NCBI GenBank assembly: GCA_002477595.1
Contig: DLQN01000059.1
Location: 1-17,057, forward strand
Length of the DNA: 17,057 nt
Origin: Roseivirga sp. UBA7431
Lineage (GTDB): Bacteria > Bacteroidota > Bacteroidia > Cytophagales > Cyclobacteriaceae
Reading direction: 5' to 3'
The translations under genes and the position numbers were made by a program. The notes under the pieces were generated by a model that had not been told where the DNA came from, did no database searches, and worked only from the letters and a program-made list of their open reading frames with translations. Positions within the stretch are counted from its first letter, which is position 1, and every line of letters starts with the position of its first letter. Shown piece by piece: positions 6,161 to 13,345 of the stretch.

Positions 6161-9151
6161 TTATTTAATATTCAACTTTACACCGAGTGTAAATGATCTC
6201 GTAGGAATAAAAGTATTTCTTCTTTCCATACCTGGAACGAGTGGGTTGCCACCGTCAGTATATCTTACTTCAGGATCTAAACCAGTGTAGTTTGTGATAG
6301 TGAACAAGTTTTGTGCAGCGAAGTACACGTTAATGTTCTCAATCCATTCTGAATTAGAAGGTACTCTATAACCTAACTGTAAGTTGTCCAACCTAATGAA
6401 CGTTGCATCTTCGATATAAAGATCAGAGAATGTAGGAGAAGCAGTAACCACTGGAGTTTTGTCAGTAACTACACTGTTCCATGCACCTGTACTAGCATCT
6501 TGGTTCTCGTAGAAACTTCTGAAAGAGTTGTATAGGTCATGACCAACACTACCTCTTAAGAAGAAACTGAAATCCCAGTTGTTATATTGAAATGCGTTAT
6601 TGATACCGAAATCAGCATCAGGAAGCGCGTTACCAATAACAGCTAAATCATCCAAAGCAAAATCAGATGCAGAAGCTCCCCTTACGCCATTTGCATCTTC
6701 GAGCACATACTGGCCATTTTCATCAATTCCGATGAACTTAGCACCAACGAAGTTACCAAGTGTTTCACCCACAGTATTAAGAATAATCTGCGTGTTGTTT
6801 TGACCTGGAGCACCTAAGTTTCCACCTCTTAATTCTTCAAAACCTAAACCGTCACCAACAGATAGTTTCTCAATGGTTGTTTTGTCATAGATTGTGAAGT
6901 TGAATGAAGGTGTCCAAGATACTGGACCTAATTTCAGACCATTGATTGATGCGCTAAATTCAAAACCAGCTGATCTCATATCCGCAAGGTTTACGAAAGT
7001 AGATCCTACAGTATTAAAGTTGCCAGCATCAAAAGGGTTTGGTGCTCCAATTGGAACTGGAACGTTGAAGATAAGGTCTTCAATGTTTCTAGTATAATAA
7101 TCAGTACTACCAGTGATCTTGCCATCAAAAACAGCAAAATCAAAACCTACGTTAAACTCTTTCTTGGTTTCCCATTTCAGCGTAGGGTTTGCGTTTTGCG
7201 ATTGTCTTGGTGCAATAAACTGATCATCAGTTGTGTTTGCATCACCATCAAGGTCAATTCTTCCACCATTTCTGAAAATTGGAAGTGCTAAGTCAGCAGA
7301 ACCAGGAAGCGCACCAGTGATACCGTATGACACTCTAAATTTCAATTGTGAAATAGGACCTAAGTCAGCAATCTCAGTTAACTCAGCACCTGCTGATACA
7401 GCTGGGAAGTAACCCGTTTTCTCATTATCACCAAATCCTGAATATGATTCAGAACGCACACTAGCAGAAAGGAAGTAAGTACCTTGAAAACTAAGGTTTG
7501 CTCTGAAGAATGCTGAATTAAGAATGTTTTGATTCTTATAAGAGTAATAGTTAGTGTCAGGGCCAGTTACTAATGCCCCTGCACCCAAGTTATTTGCTCC
7601 AAATGAATCAAACAAAAACTGACGAGTTTGTAAACCAAAGCCTTCAGCCGTTATCGTCTGACGCTCTGCTCCTATTAGGAAGTTAGCCGTCAAGTCATCA
7701 GTTATTTGAGTGTTGTAGTTTAAAGTACCTGTGATGATTTCAGTAAATCTATCATCAGTAGTACGTCCTGCAACTCCTCCTCTAGGACCGCCATAAGCAA
7801 AGTCAGATTTTGAGAAGGAATTAGCGTTTAGACCATTAAATCTATCTTGGTTATACTGTATAGCAACCGTTAAGTCGTCAGTAACATCAAATTCGCCTCT
7901 AAACGAAGCTAGGATTGTTTTGTTTGTACCGCTAAAGTTTTGCTCTCTTCTAAGTGCTTCGGGGTTGAAGTAATCAGAAGATGCTAGTGTTTGGAAGTAT
8001 CCTCCAAGACTATTTTGGCTTAAAGTTCCATCGTCAAAAATTGGTGCCGTTGGATTGTAAGTCAATGCAAAATCGAATAGACCATTATTTTTAGCTCCAT
8101 AAGAACCATTCGTCAAGTTAACATTGGCACTTAATCTCAAACGATCATTGATCGCATTGTGCGTAACGTTTAATCTTGTGTTTAGTCTCTCATTTTTGAA
8201 ACCCTTAACAATACCTTCGTTATTTCTGTAGTTAACAGAGGCACGATAAGAAGTACCGCCCATTGAACCACTTAAGCTTACATTAGTAGCATAAGAAAAA
8301 GCATCTTGCGTTACAACGTCTACCCAATCAGTTCTTGAACCTAAGTCTAGGCCGCCTCTAGCGACAAATTCATCACCACTTAATGAGCTAATTTTGTTTA
8401 GTGTTTTCTGCTCAATACTTGCGAAAGTGTTAACACTGATATTACTAATACCTTCACCCGAGTTTCCTTTAGTAGTAGTAATAAGGATAACACCCGAAGA
8501 TCCTCTAGCACCGTAAATCGCAGCAGCTGAACCATCTTTCAATACATCAATAGATGCAATGTCATTCGGATCAACATTACCAAGGTCTGCACCAGGCACA
8601 CCATCCAACACAATAAGAGGAGATTGGTTACCACCAAATGTTGAGATACCTCTTAAACGGATATTGAAACCGCCATTTGGATCACCACCTGGTCTGGTAA
8701 TTGATAAACCGGCAACTTTACCTTGAAGTAACTGAGTCGGATTTGAAATATTTCCGTTGTTAAAGTCTTCAGGTTTTATGCTGGCTACAGCACTTGTGAT
8801 CTCTTTCTTTTCTTGAGATCCATAACCCACAACTACGATTTCATCTAATTCATTGTAGTCTGGTTGTAAAACCACATCAATAGTGGTCTGAGTTCCCACT
8901 AGTATTTCTTGAGCTATATAACCCACAAAAGAGAAAACTAGTGTTTCGGTGGCAGCTACTTGGATAGAGAAAGTACCATCTAAATTGGTAGCCTCTCCTC
9001 TAGTAGTACCCTTAACCGTTACATTTACACGAGGAATGCCTAAGCCGTCATCCCCCCCTGTAACCGTACCGGTAACGGTCTTTGTTTGAGCCAGTAGAGC
9101 CCCTTGGAAACCTACTGACATAACAAGCAGGATTAGTAAAATTTTTTTCAT
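6161..9151 (-). CDS. SusC/RagA-family TonB-linked outer-membrane transporter
   Basis: The 996-residue product begins with a signal peptide (MKKILLILLVMSVGF, cleavage probably after ALLAQ near 22). A carboxypeptidase-regulatory-like beta-sandwich follows (about 24-98, TVTGTVTGGDDGLGIPRVNV). Next come the TonB-box/plug transition DEIVVVGYG at 103-111 and the plug domain to about 230, with the hallmark SIDVLKDGSAAAIYGARGSS. The rest is a 22-strand-type barrel ending in an aromatic/hydrophobic strand (FTLGVKLNIK). There is no N-terminal STN domain, so signalling through a FecR/sigma pair is not expected. It imports substrate captured by the SusD-like partner, using TonB-ExbBD energy. It is the first gene of its operon, with a LacI/PurR-type operator about 115 bp upstream. 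The start is the ATG at 9151, directly preceding a lysine-rich signal peptide; no Shine-Dalgarno is seen, as is usual in the phylum. Confidence 0.97.
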   Translation of the reverse strand: MKKILLILLVMSVGFQGALLAQTKTVTGTVTGGDDGLGIPRVNVTVKGTTRGEATNLDGTFSIQVAATETLVFSFVGYIAQEILVGTQTTIDVVLQPDYNELDEIVVVGYGSQEKKEITSAVASIKPEDFNNGNISNPTQLLQGKVAGLSITRPGGDPNGGFNIRLRGISTFGGNQSPLIVLDGVPGADLGNVDPNDIASIDVLKDGSAAAIYGARGSSGVILITTTKGNSGEGISNISVNTFASIEQKTLNKISSLSGDEFVARGGLDLGSRTDWVDVVTQDAFSYATNVSLSGSMGGTSYRASVNYRNNEGIVKGFKNERLNTRLNVTHNAINDRLRLSANVNLTNGSYGAKNNGLFDFALTYNPTAPIFDDGTLSQNSLGGYFQTLASSDYFNPEALRREQNFSGTNKTILASFRGEFDVTDDLTVAIQYNQDRFNGLNANSFSKSDFAYGGPRGGVAGRTTDDRFTEIITGTLNYNTQITDDLTANFLIGAERQTITAEGFGLQTRQFLFDSFGANNLGAGALVTGPDTNYYSYKNQNILNSAFFRANLSFQGTYFLSASVRSESYSGFGDNEKTGYFPAVSAGAELTEIADLGPISQLKFRVSYGITGALPGSADLALPIFRNGGRIDLDGDANTTDDQFIAPRQSQNANPTLKWETKKEFNVGFDFAVFDGKITGSTDYYTRNIEDLIFNVPVPIGAPNPFDAGNFNTVGSTFVNLADMRSAGFEFSASINGLKLGPVSWTPSFNFTIYDKTTIEKLSVGDGLGFEELRGGNLGAPGQNNTQIILNTVGETLGNFVGAKFIGIDENGQYVLEDANGVRGASASDFALDDLAVIGNALPDADFGINNAFQYNNWDFSFFLRGSVGHDLYNSFRSFYENQDASTGAWNSVVTDKTPVVTASPTFSDLYIEDATFIRLDNLQLGYRVPSNSEWIENINVYFAAQNLFTITNYTGLDPEVRYTDGGNPLVPGMERRNTFIPTRSFTLGVKLNIK

Positions 9152-9174
9152 ACAATCATTTTTAATTTACTTGA

Positions 9175-9199
9175 TTTTAGGCCGAACCCGGCCAAAAAA
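9175..9199 (-). promoter_or_regulatory. Hairpin in the susC-like gene leader
   Basis: GGCCG at 9180-9184 and CGGCC at 9189-9193 form a perfect 5-bp stem with a 4-base loop. Flanking TTTT (9175-9178) and an A-run (9194-9199) could extend it past one A-A mismatch. In the minus-strand transcript it would lie about 28 bases upstream of the susC ATG. The T-run precedes the stem on that strand, so it is not an intrinsic terminator. A role in mRNA stability or translation is possible but unproven. Confidence 0.4.
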
Positions 9200-9256
9200 G
9201 TGCAATCGAATGCTTAAAGTACTATTACTGGTGGGTAATTCATAGCTGAATTTAAC

Positions 9257-9285
9257 TAAAATTAACGCAAACGTTTGCAGTAAAC
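9257..9285 (-). promoter_or_regulatory. Candidate promoter of the susC-like operon
   Basis: On the minus strand TAATTTTA (9264-9257) matches five of the six fixed positions of the Bacteroidota -7 box TAnnTTTG. GTTTA (9285-9281) is a partial -33 element (TTTG), with 17 bases between its TTT-A and the -7 box counted from 9281 to 9265. Transcription would then begin near 9250, giving a leader of about 100 bases. The LacI-type palindrome falls between the two boxes, a classic place for repression. The boxes are imperfect, so this is a reasoned guess. Confidence 0.35.
9267..9278. promoter_or_regulatory. LacI/PurR-family-type operator palindrome
   Basis: GCAAACGTTTGC is a perfect 12-bp palindrome with a central CG, the usual shape of operators for LacI-family repressors. 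With flanks it reads ACGCAAACGTTTGCAG, which matches the Escherichia coli PurR consensus half-site on one side. It lies 116 bp upstream of the susC-like start and about 180 bp from the candidate dgt promoter, so the SusC/SusD operon is the likelier target. No LacI-family gene is in the window. In Bacteroidota, LacI-family regulators control some SusCD sugar-uptake loci, so a sugar or nucleoside signal is plausible. Confidence 0.65.
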
Positions 9286-9404
9286 TATGGCTTTTACATA
9301 GTGCCCATAGGCTGCTTTTATCTAACTATCAGAGCAGGAGGGCCATATTAACCCTATGTTAACTAACACTTTATGGTGTCAATCTTGAGAAAAACCTCTG
9401 TTCT

Positions 9405-9422
9405 GGTGCAAAGGATTGCGCC
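9405..9422. repeat. Imperfect inverted repeat upstream of dgt
   Basis: GGTGCAA (9405-9411) and TTGCGCC (9416-9422) can pair over seven positions (one G-T) around the 4-base loop AGGA. No T-run follows. It lies about 36 bp upstream of the candidate dgt -33 element, so it could be a protein-binding site; chance is also possible. Confidence 0.3.
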
Positions 9423-9457
9423 ATTTAGGTGAATAATATCGGTTTAAATTAGAATAG

Positions 9458-9488
9458 TTTGACTGTTGACAGAGGTTGTCTAATTTCA
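9458..9488 (+). promoter_or_regulatory. Candidate dgt promoter
   Basis: TTTG at 9458-9461 matches the Bacteroidota -33 element. After 19 bases comes TAATTTCA (9481-9488), which matches four of the six fixed positions of the -7 box TAnnTTTG. The spacing is in the normal range. The start would be near 9494, leaving a short leader of about 14 bases before the ATG at 9508. Confidence 0.35.
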
Positions 9489-9507
9489 AGCAATAATTGA
9501 TTATCAC

Positions 9508-10818
9508 ATGGATTGGCAAGGACTTTTAGATAGTGGTGAATCTCATAAAAAGAATACCGATCGTTCGGTATTCGATAGGGACTTCGATCGAATCATATTT
9601 TCGCACCCTTTTAGAAAGCTTCAGGATAAAACGCAAGTGCACCCGCTCCCGGAGCATGACTTTGTGCACAATCGTTTGACGCATAGTTTGGAAGTTTCCA
9701 GTGTCGGAAGGTCATTGGGTAGGTCTGTAGGTACCGTGATTTTGCAAAAGCACCCTTCCTTGAAGGACCACTTTAGTGCAAACGATTTTGGTTTGATTAC
9801 AGCATCTGCCTCTCTTGCCCATGATATAGGCAATCCACCTTTTGGTCATTCGGGCGAAGATGCCATCTCAGATTACTTTGTTACTCATAAAGACAATCTT
9901 GAAACAGAATTTACTGAGCAACAATGGTTCGATCTTATCAACTTTGAAGGAAATGCTCAAGGGTTCAGGTTACTGAACAAATCTGGTTACCAAGGTTTGC
10001 GTTTAACAAAGCCAACACTAGCTGCTTTTACAAAATATCCAAGACCATCTAAAGTAGCAGATCAATTTAAGCCGAGAAGAAGCCAAAAGAAATATGGGTT
10101 TTATCATTCGGAGGCCGAAATTTTTAAATCGTTAGCCAACGACCTCCAATTACACCAATTAGCCAATGACCAATGGTGCCGTCATCCACTCGCGTTTTTA
10201 GTGGAGGCCGCAGATGACATCTGTTATCATATCATCGACCTAGAAGATGGTTGTAACCTTGGTCTAATTAGTCATCAAGACACCATTGACCTGTATGCTC
10301 AAGTGATAGGTTCAAAGTTTGATGCCACTAAACTGAAAACGATCAGGAGTAAAGCAGAACAGATTTCATTACTTCGAGCGATGACGATAGGGGTTTTAAT
10401 TGAGCAGAGTACAGATCATTTTTTAGCGAATGAGGAAGGAATTCTATCTGGGGACTACGATATATCTCTTACGGATGATATTCAAGCCACGCCAGCGCTA
10501 GAGGAGATTAAGAATGTTTCAATAGAAAAAATATACAGGGCACAGCATGTAGTAGAAATTGAAGCCGCAGGGTTTAATGTGCTAAATGGTCTGTTAGAGT
10601 CTTTTGTGCCTGCCATTTTGAGTAAATCCAGCATGACCAAGAAGCAATCCATTGCATTCCGTTTATTGCCTTCAGATTTGAAAGATGAAATTAAGGAGTC
10701 GAAAGACACCTATACTTCTTTAAGGGCATTACTAGACTATATTTCTGGGCTTACCGATTCTAATGCCATGAGTCTTTATCGTAAGCTCACAGGCATATCT
10801 TTGCCAAGCATGCGCTAG
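9508..10818 (+). CDS. dgt: Deoxyguanosinetriphosphate triphosphohydrolase (dNTPase, HD superfamily)
   Basis: The 436-residue enzyme hydrolyses dGTP (and in many homologs other dNTPs) to the deoxynucleoside plus triphosphate, controlling dNTP pools in the cytoplasm. The HD metal site is complete: H59 in NRLTHSLEV, H105-D106 in SLAHDIGNPPFGH, and the late aspartate in VEAADDICY (D236/D237). H114 and E117, in the GHSGEDA segment, have the same spacing from the HD pair as the catalytic histidine and glutamate of Escherichia coli Dgt. The N-terminal RDFDRIIFSHPFRKLQDKTQV and FEGNAQGFR (146-154) are family hallmarks. Length is close to other bacterial Dgt proteins. An in-frame TAA at 9481 and no earlier start codon support the ATG at 9508. 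It is transcribed divergently from the susC-like gene and 81 bp before the RND gene; no clear terminator separates them. Confidence 0.95.
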   Translation: MDWQGLLDSGESHKKNTDRSVFDRDFDRIIFSHPFRKLQDKTQVHPLPEHDFVHNRLTHSLEVSSVGRSLGRSVGTVILQKHPSLKDHFSANDFGLITASASLAHDIGNPPFGHSGEDAISDYFVTHKDNLETEFTEQQWFDLINFEGNAQGFRLLNKSGYQGLRLTKPTLAAFTKYPRPSKVADQFKPRRSQKKYGFYHSEAEIFKSLANDLQLHQLANDQWCRHPLAFLVEAADDICYHIIDLEDGCNLGLISHQDTIDLYAQVIGSKFDATKLKTIRSKAEQISLLRAMTIGVLIEQSTDHFLANEEGILSGDYDISLTDDIQATPALEEIKNVSIEKIYRAQHVVEIEAAGFNVLNGLLESFVPAILSKSSMTKKQSIAFRLLPSDLKDEIKESKDTYTSLRALLDYISGLTDSNAMSLYRKLTGISLPSMR

Positions 10819-10876
10819 GACAATTTTATACCTATTAATAAGACGGTCTTCGGATATGATAGAAAGGGGAAAATAT

Positions 10877-10884
10877 TACCTTTG
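10877..10884 (+). promoter_or_regulatory. Perfect -7 box (TAnnTTTG) for the RND-ileS-lspA run
   Basis: TACCTTTG matches the Bacteroidota -7 consensus TAnnTTTG at every fixed position. A good -33 TTTG is not seen; TTCG at 10849-10852 is the nearest candidate, with a long 24-base spacer. If real, transcription begins near 10890, about ten bases before the ATG at 10900. The box overlaps an in-frame TTG at 10882, which argues against using that codon as the start. Confidence 0.45.
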
Positions 10885-10899
10885 TCAACTTGTTCGAAA

Positions 10900-13326
10900 A
10901 TGTGGTCTAAACTCCCTCATATTGTACTGAAACACAGGCTGATATTGATCATCTCGATCTTCCTGTTTACTGCCTTTATGGGTTATCAGGCAAGGAATGT
11001 CAAGATGGCATTCAACTTTAACACGGCCGTTCCTAGCACTGACGAGAGCTTTCGCTATTTCATGAACTTCAAAGAGAAGTTCGGAGAAGATGGCAATATC
11101 CTAGTAGTAGGTGCAAAAGACAGCTCCCTTTTCGAGCTCGAAAACTTCAACAAATACAAGGCATTAAGCGAAACGATTGCAAGTCTAGAAGGCATTAGCA
11201 ATGTCATCTCGTTGCCTACATTACAAAAGATAGTCAAAAATCAAGACAACAGAAGCTTCGACTTAGAGCCCCTAATGAAGGAGTCTCCCAAGACCCAAGA
11301 AGAACTTGATTCCTTATTACAAGAAGCCCTAGGGCTGAAGTTTTATGCGGGTCAGTTGCTGAACACTGATAATGGTGCAACGCTCATACTGATCAACTTA
11401 GAGCGGGAAGTATTGAATTCAGCAGGCAGAAATGTACTCGTGAATGAAATCAAAAGACTTGGAGAAGAATTTGCCGCAGAGACAGAGATAGACCTTCATT
11501 ATTCGGGTATGCCATTTGTGCGTACTATCATGCAGCAAAAGACAAATGTTGAGCTGAGGCTCTTTATTGTTTTGTCTTTGAGCATAACGGCACTGATTCT
11601 TTTCCTTTTCTTCCGTTCGGTTACATCTGTTTTGGTACCACTCATTGTCATTAGTGTCGTGGTCGTTTGGGTGCTTGGAACAATAGGACTACTAAACTAT
11701 AATATTACTGTCTTGATGGGGCTGATCCCGTCTATCATAGTAGTCATAGGGATACCGAATGGCGTATACCTTATTAATAAGTACCATCAGGAGTACGCGA
11801 AACATGGCAATAAGCCTAAAGCGCTCAACAGAATGGTAGGCAAGATTGGGATGGTAACGTTCATCACCAATTTCACTACCGCCATTGGCTTCTTGGTGTT
11901 AGTCACAACCGACATTACGCTACTTAAGGAGTTTGGCTTGGTTGCAGGTATCAATATCCTGGCAACTTTTGTGGTGAGTATCATCTTGATTCCGGGTATT
12001 CTGTCTTATTTGCCCGCGCCAAAGAAGAACCAGCTTAAGCATTTAGAATTTAAGGCTGTCGGAAAGTTTCTGGGCTTACTCGACTTGATCGTGCACCGTC
12101 ACCGTTACCGTGTTTTTGTGGTAACAGGCGTTATTCTTGTGGTTGCGATTATTGGCTTAACAAGGGTTTATTCTGTAGCCTACATGGTCGATGACATTCC
12201 AGAAAAGTCAGAACTCAAGCAAGACCTCTATTTCTTTGAGAATAACTTTAGTGGGGTGATGCCTTTGGAAATCATCATTGATTTTGGTAAGCCAAAGTCC
12301 TCCATCAATGCGAGAAACCTGCGAAAAGTTGAAAGATTGGAGCGAGCCCTCGAACCTTTAGAAAATATATCATCTCCGATTTCAATTGTCACATTCGCGA
12401 AGGCGGTACGGCAGGCATTTTATAACGGAAACGAAAGGTACTATGGCTTACCAAGCCCGAGCGATAGAAATGTCATCTTGAGCTACCTCAGTAATCGCGA
12501 AGGGGAGTCTAGCTTCCTCGATAACTTTGTGGACTCTACAGGTCAGGTGTTGCGCGTTTCCTTGAAGATCGCGGATATAGGATCGCAAAGAATGGATTCG
12601 TTGATCAACAACGTAGTTCAGCCCGAAATTGACAGAGTATTTGGCGATGATGAGGGAGTAGATACTGCTGTAACAGGCTCTACCTTATTATTCGTGAAGG
12701 GCAATAAGTTCTTAATCGAAAACCTTCGTAACTCCTTGTTATTGGCCTTTGCCATTATTGCTGTCATCATGGCCATTTTATTTGCGAACGTAAGGATGAT
12801 CATCATTTCGCTGATTCCGAATTTCATTCCACTGATTATGACGGCAGGGATCATGGGCTTCTTTGGCATTCCTTTGAAACCAAGTACAGCATTGATCTTT
12901 AGCATCGCCTTCGGAATCTCTGTAGACGACTCCATTCACTTTTTGGCAAAGTATAGACAAGAGCTTTTTGCGAAGAACTTCTTCGTACCCGTAGCGATTA
13001 GTAATAGTATTAAAGAAACAGGATCAAGTATGTTATATACTTCGATCATTCTATTCTTCGGTTTTGTGATTTTCGTTTTCTCTGACTTTGGAGGAACAGT
13101 TGCCTTAGGTTTACTGACTTCATTGACATTGTTCTTCGCTATGATCACGAACTTAACTTTGCTTCCGTCATTATTGATGGTGTTCGATAGCGGAAAGCGG
13201 AATCAAAAGATTCATCCACTCATTGAACACTATGAGTTCTATAATGAAGATGATGACGAAGAGATAGACAGAGATAATTTATTGATTAAGAAAGACGACC
13301 CATTTTTGGGCTCTACCGATAGGTAA
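10900..13326 (+). CDS. RND-superfamily (MMPL-type) exporter, 12 TM
   Basis: The 808-residue inner-membrane protein has the two-fold RND layout: TM1 (about 14-30), a large periplasmic domain (about 31-219), TM2-TM6 (220-370), TM7 (about 404-421), a second periplasmic domain (about 425-608) and TM8-TM12 (609-760). The C-terminal tail is acidic (NEDDDEEIDRD, 782-792). The second half carries the acidic TM10 motif GISVDDSIHFLAKYRQE (672-688, D676 and D677); the matching first-half motif is GIPNGVYLINKYHQE (284-298) without acids. Such MMPL/Patched-like proteins move lipids or hydrophobic compounds with the proton gradient; the substrate here is unknown. The frame continues upstream to a TTG at 10882, but the ATG at 10900 is preferred because the TTG lies inside a consensus promoter box and the protein begins just before TM1 either way. 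It ends 16 bp before ileS. Confidence 0.9.
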   Translation: MWSKLPHIVLKHRLILIISIFLFTAFMGYQARNVKMAFNFNTAVPSTDESFRYFMNFKEKFGEDGNILVVGAKDSSLFELENFNKYKALSETIASLEGISNVISLPTLQKIVKNQDNRSFDLEPLMKESPKTQEELDSLLQEALGLKFYAGQLLNTDNGATLILINLEREVLNSAGRNVLVNEIKRLGEEFAAETEIDLHYSGMPFVRTIMQQKTNVELRLFIVLSLSITALILFLFFRSVTSVLVPLIVISVVVVWVLGTIGLLNYNITVLMGLIPSIIVVIGIPNGVYLINKYHQEYAKHGNKPKALNRMVGKIGMVTFITNFTTAIGFLVLVTTDITLLKEFGLVAGINILATFVVSIILIPGILSYLPAPKKNQLKHLEFKAVGKFLGLLDLIVHRHRYRVFVVTGVILVVAIIGLTRVYSVAYMVDDIPEKSELKQDLYFFENNFSGVMPLEIIIDFGKPKSSINARNLRKVERLERALEPLENISSPISIVTFAKAVRQAFYNGNERYYGLPSPSDRNVILSYLSNREGESSFLDNFVDSTGQVLRVSLKIADIGSQRMDSLINNVVQPEIDRVFGDDEGVDTAVTGSTLLFVKGNKFLIENLRNSLLLAFAIIAVIMAILFANVRMIIISLIPNFIPLIMTAGIMGFFGIPLKPSTALIFSIAFGISVDDSIHFLAKYRQELFAKNFFVPVAISNSIKETGSSMLYTSIILFFGFVIFVFSDFGGTVALGLLTSLTLFFAMITNLTLLPSLLMVFDSGKRNQKIHPLIEHYEFYNEDDDEEIDRDNLLIKKDDPFLGSTDR

Positions 13327-13330
13327 TACG

Positions 13331-13345
13331 AAAGGAATTAAAGTG
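13331..13345 (+). promoter_or_regulatory. Shine-Dalgarno and GTG start of ileS
   Basis: AAAGGAA (13331-13337) lies 5 bases before GTG (13343-13345). A purine-rich site of this quality is unusual in this window. No ATG is available before the catalytic HIGH region, so GTG is the start that keeps the family's normal N-terminus (SKYKEYKKPEFAKVGEDIL). Confidence 0.75.

Larger units (their letters stand above)
9152..9507. other. Divergent intergenic region between susC-like gene and dgt
   Basis: This 356-bp stretch has no credible gene. It holds, from left to right, a susC leader with a small hairpin (9175-9199), a LacI/PurR-type palindrome (9267-9278) inside a candidate susC promoter, the inverted repeat CTATGG/CCATAG (9285-9290 and 9305-9310), an imperfect inverted repeat at 9405-9422, and a candidate dgt promoter (9458-9488). 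The segment about 9311-9400 is AT-rich and shows nothing I can name. Confidence 0.8.

Noticed and set aside
9142..9148. Run of seven A in the susC coding strand right after the start codon, as a slippage site
   Set aside because: It is simply two lysine codons and the start of an ATT codon in the signal peptide; the frame is intact and nothing suggests programmed frameshifting.
9175..9199. Leader hairpin as a Rho-independent terminator or attenuator
   Set aside because: On the susC strand the T-run comes before the stem and an A-rich stretch follows, the wrong order for termination.
10840..10850. AAGACGGTCTT palindrome after dgt as a terminator
   Set aside because: The stem is only 4-5 bp with a 1-3 base loop and no T-run follows, so it cannot be supported as an intrinsic terminator.
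12618..12935. 105-codon open frame on the minus strand inside the RND gene
   Set aside because: It is the antisense of transmembrane-coding DNA; its apparent hydrophobicity mirrors the real gene.
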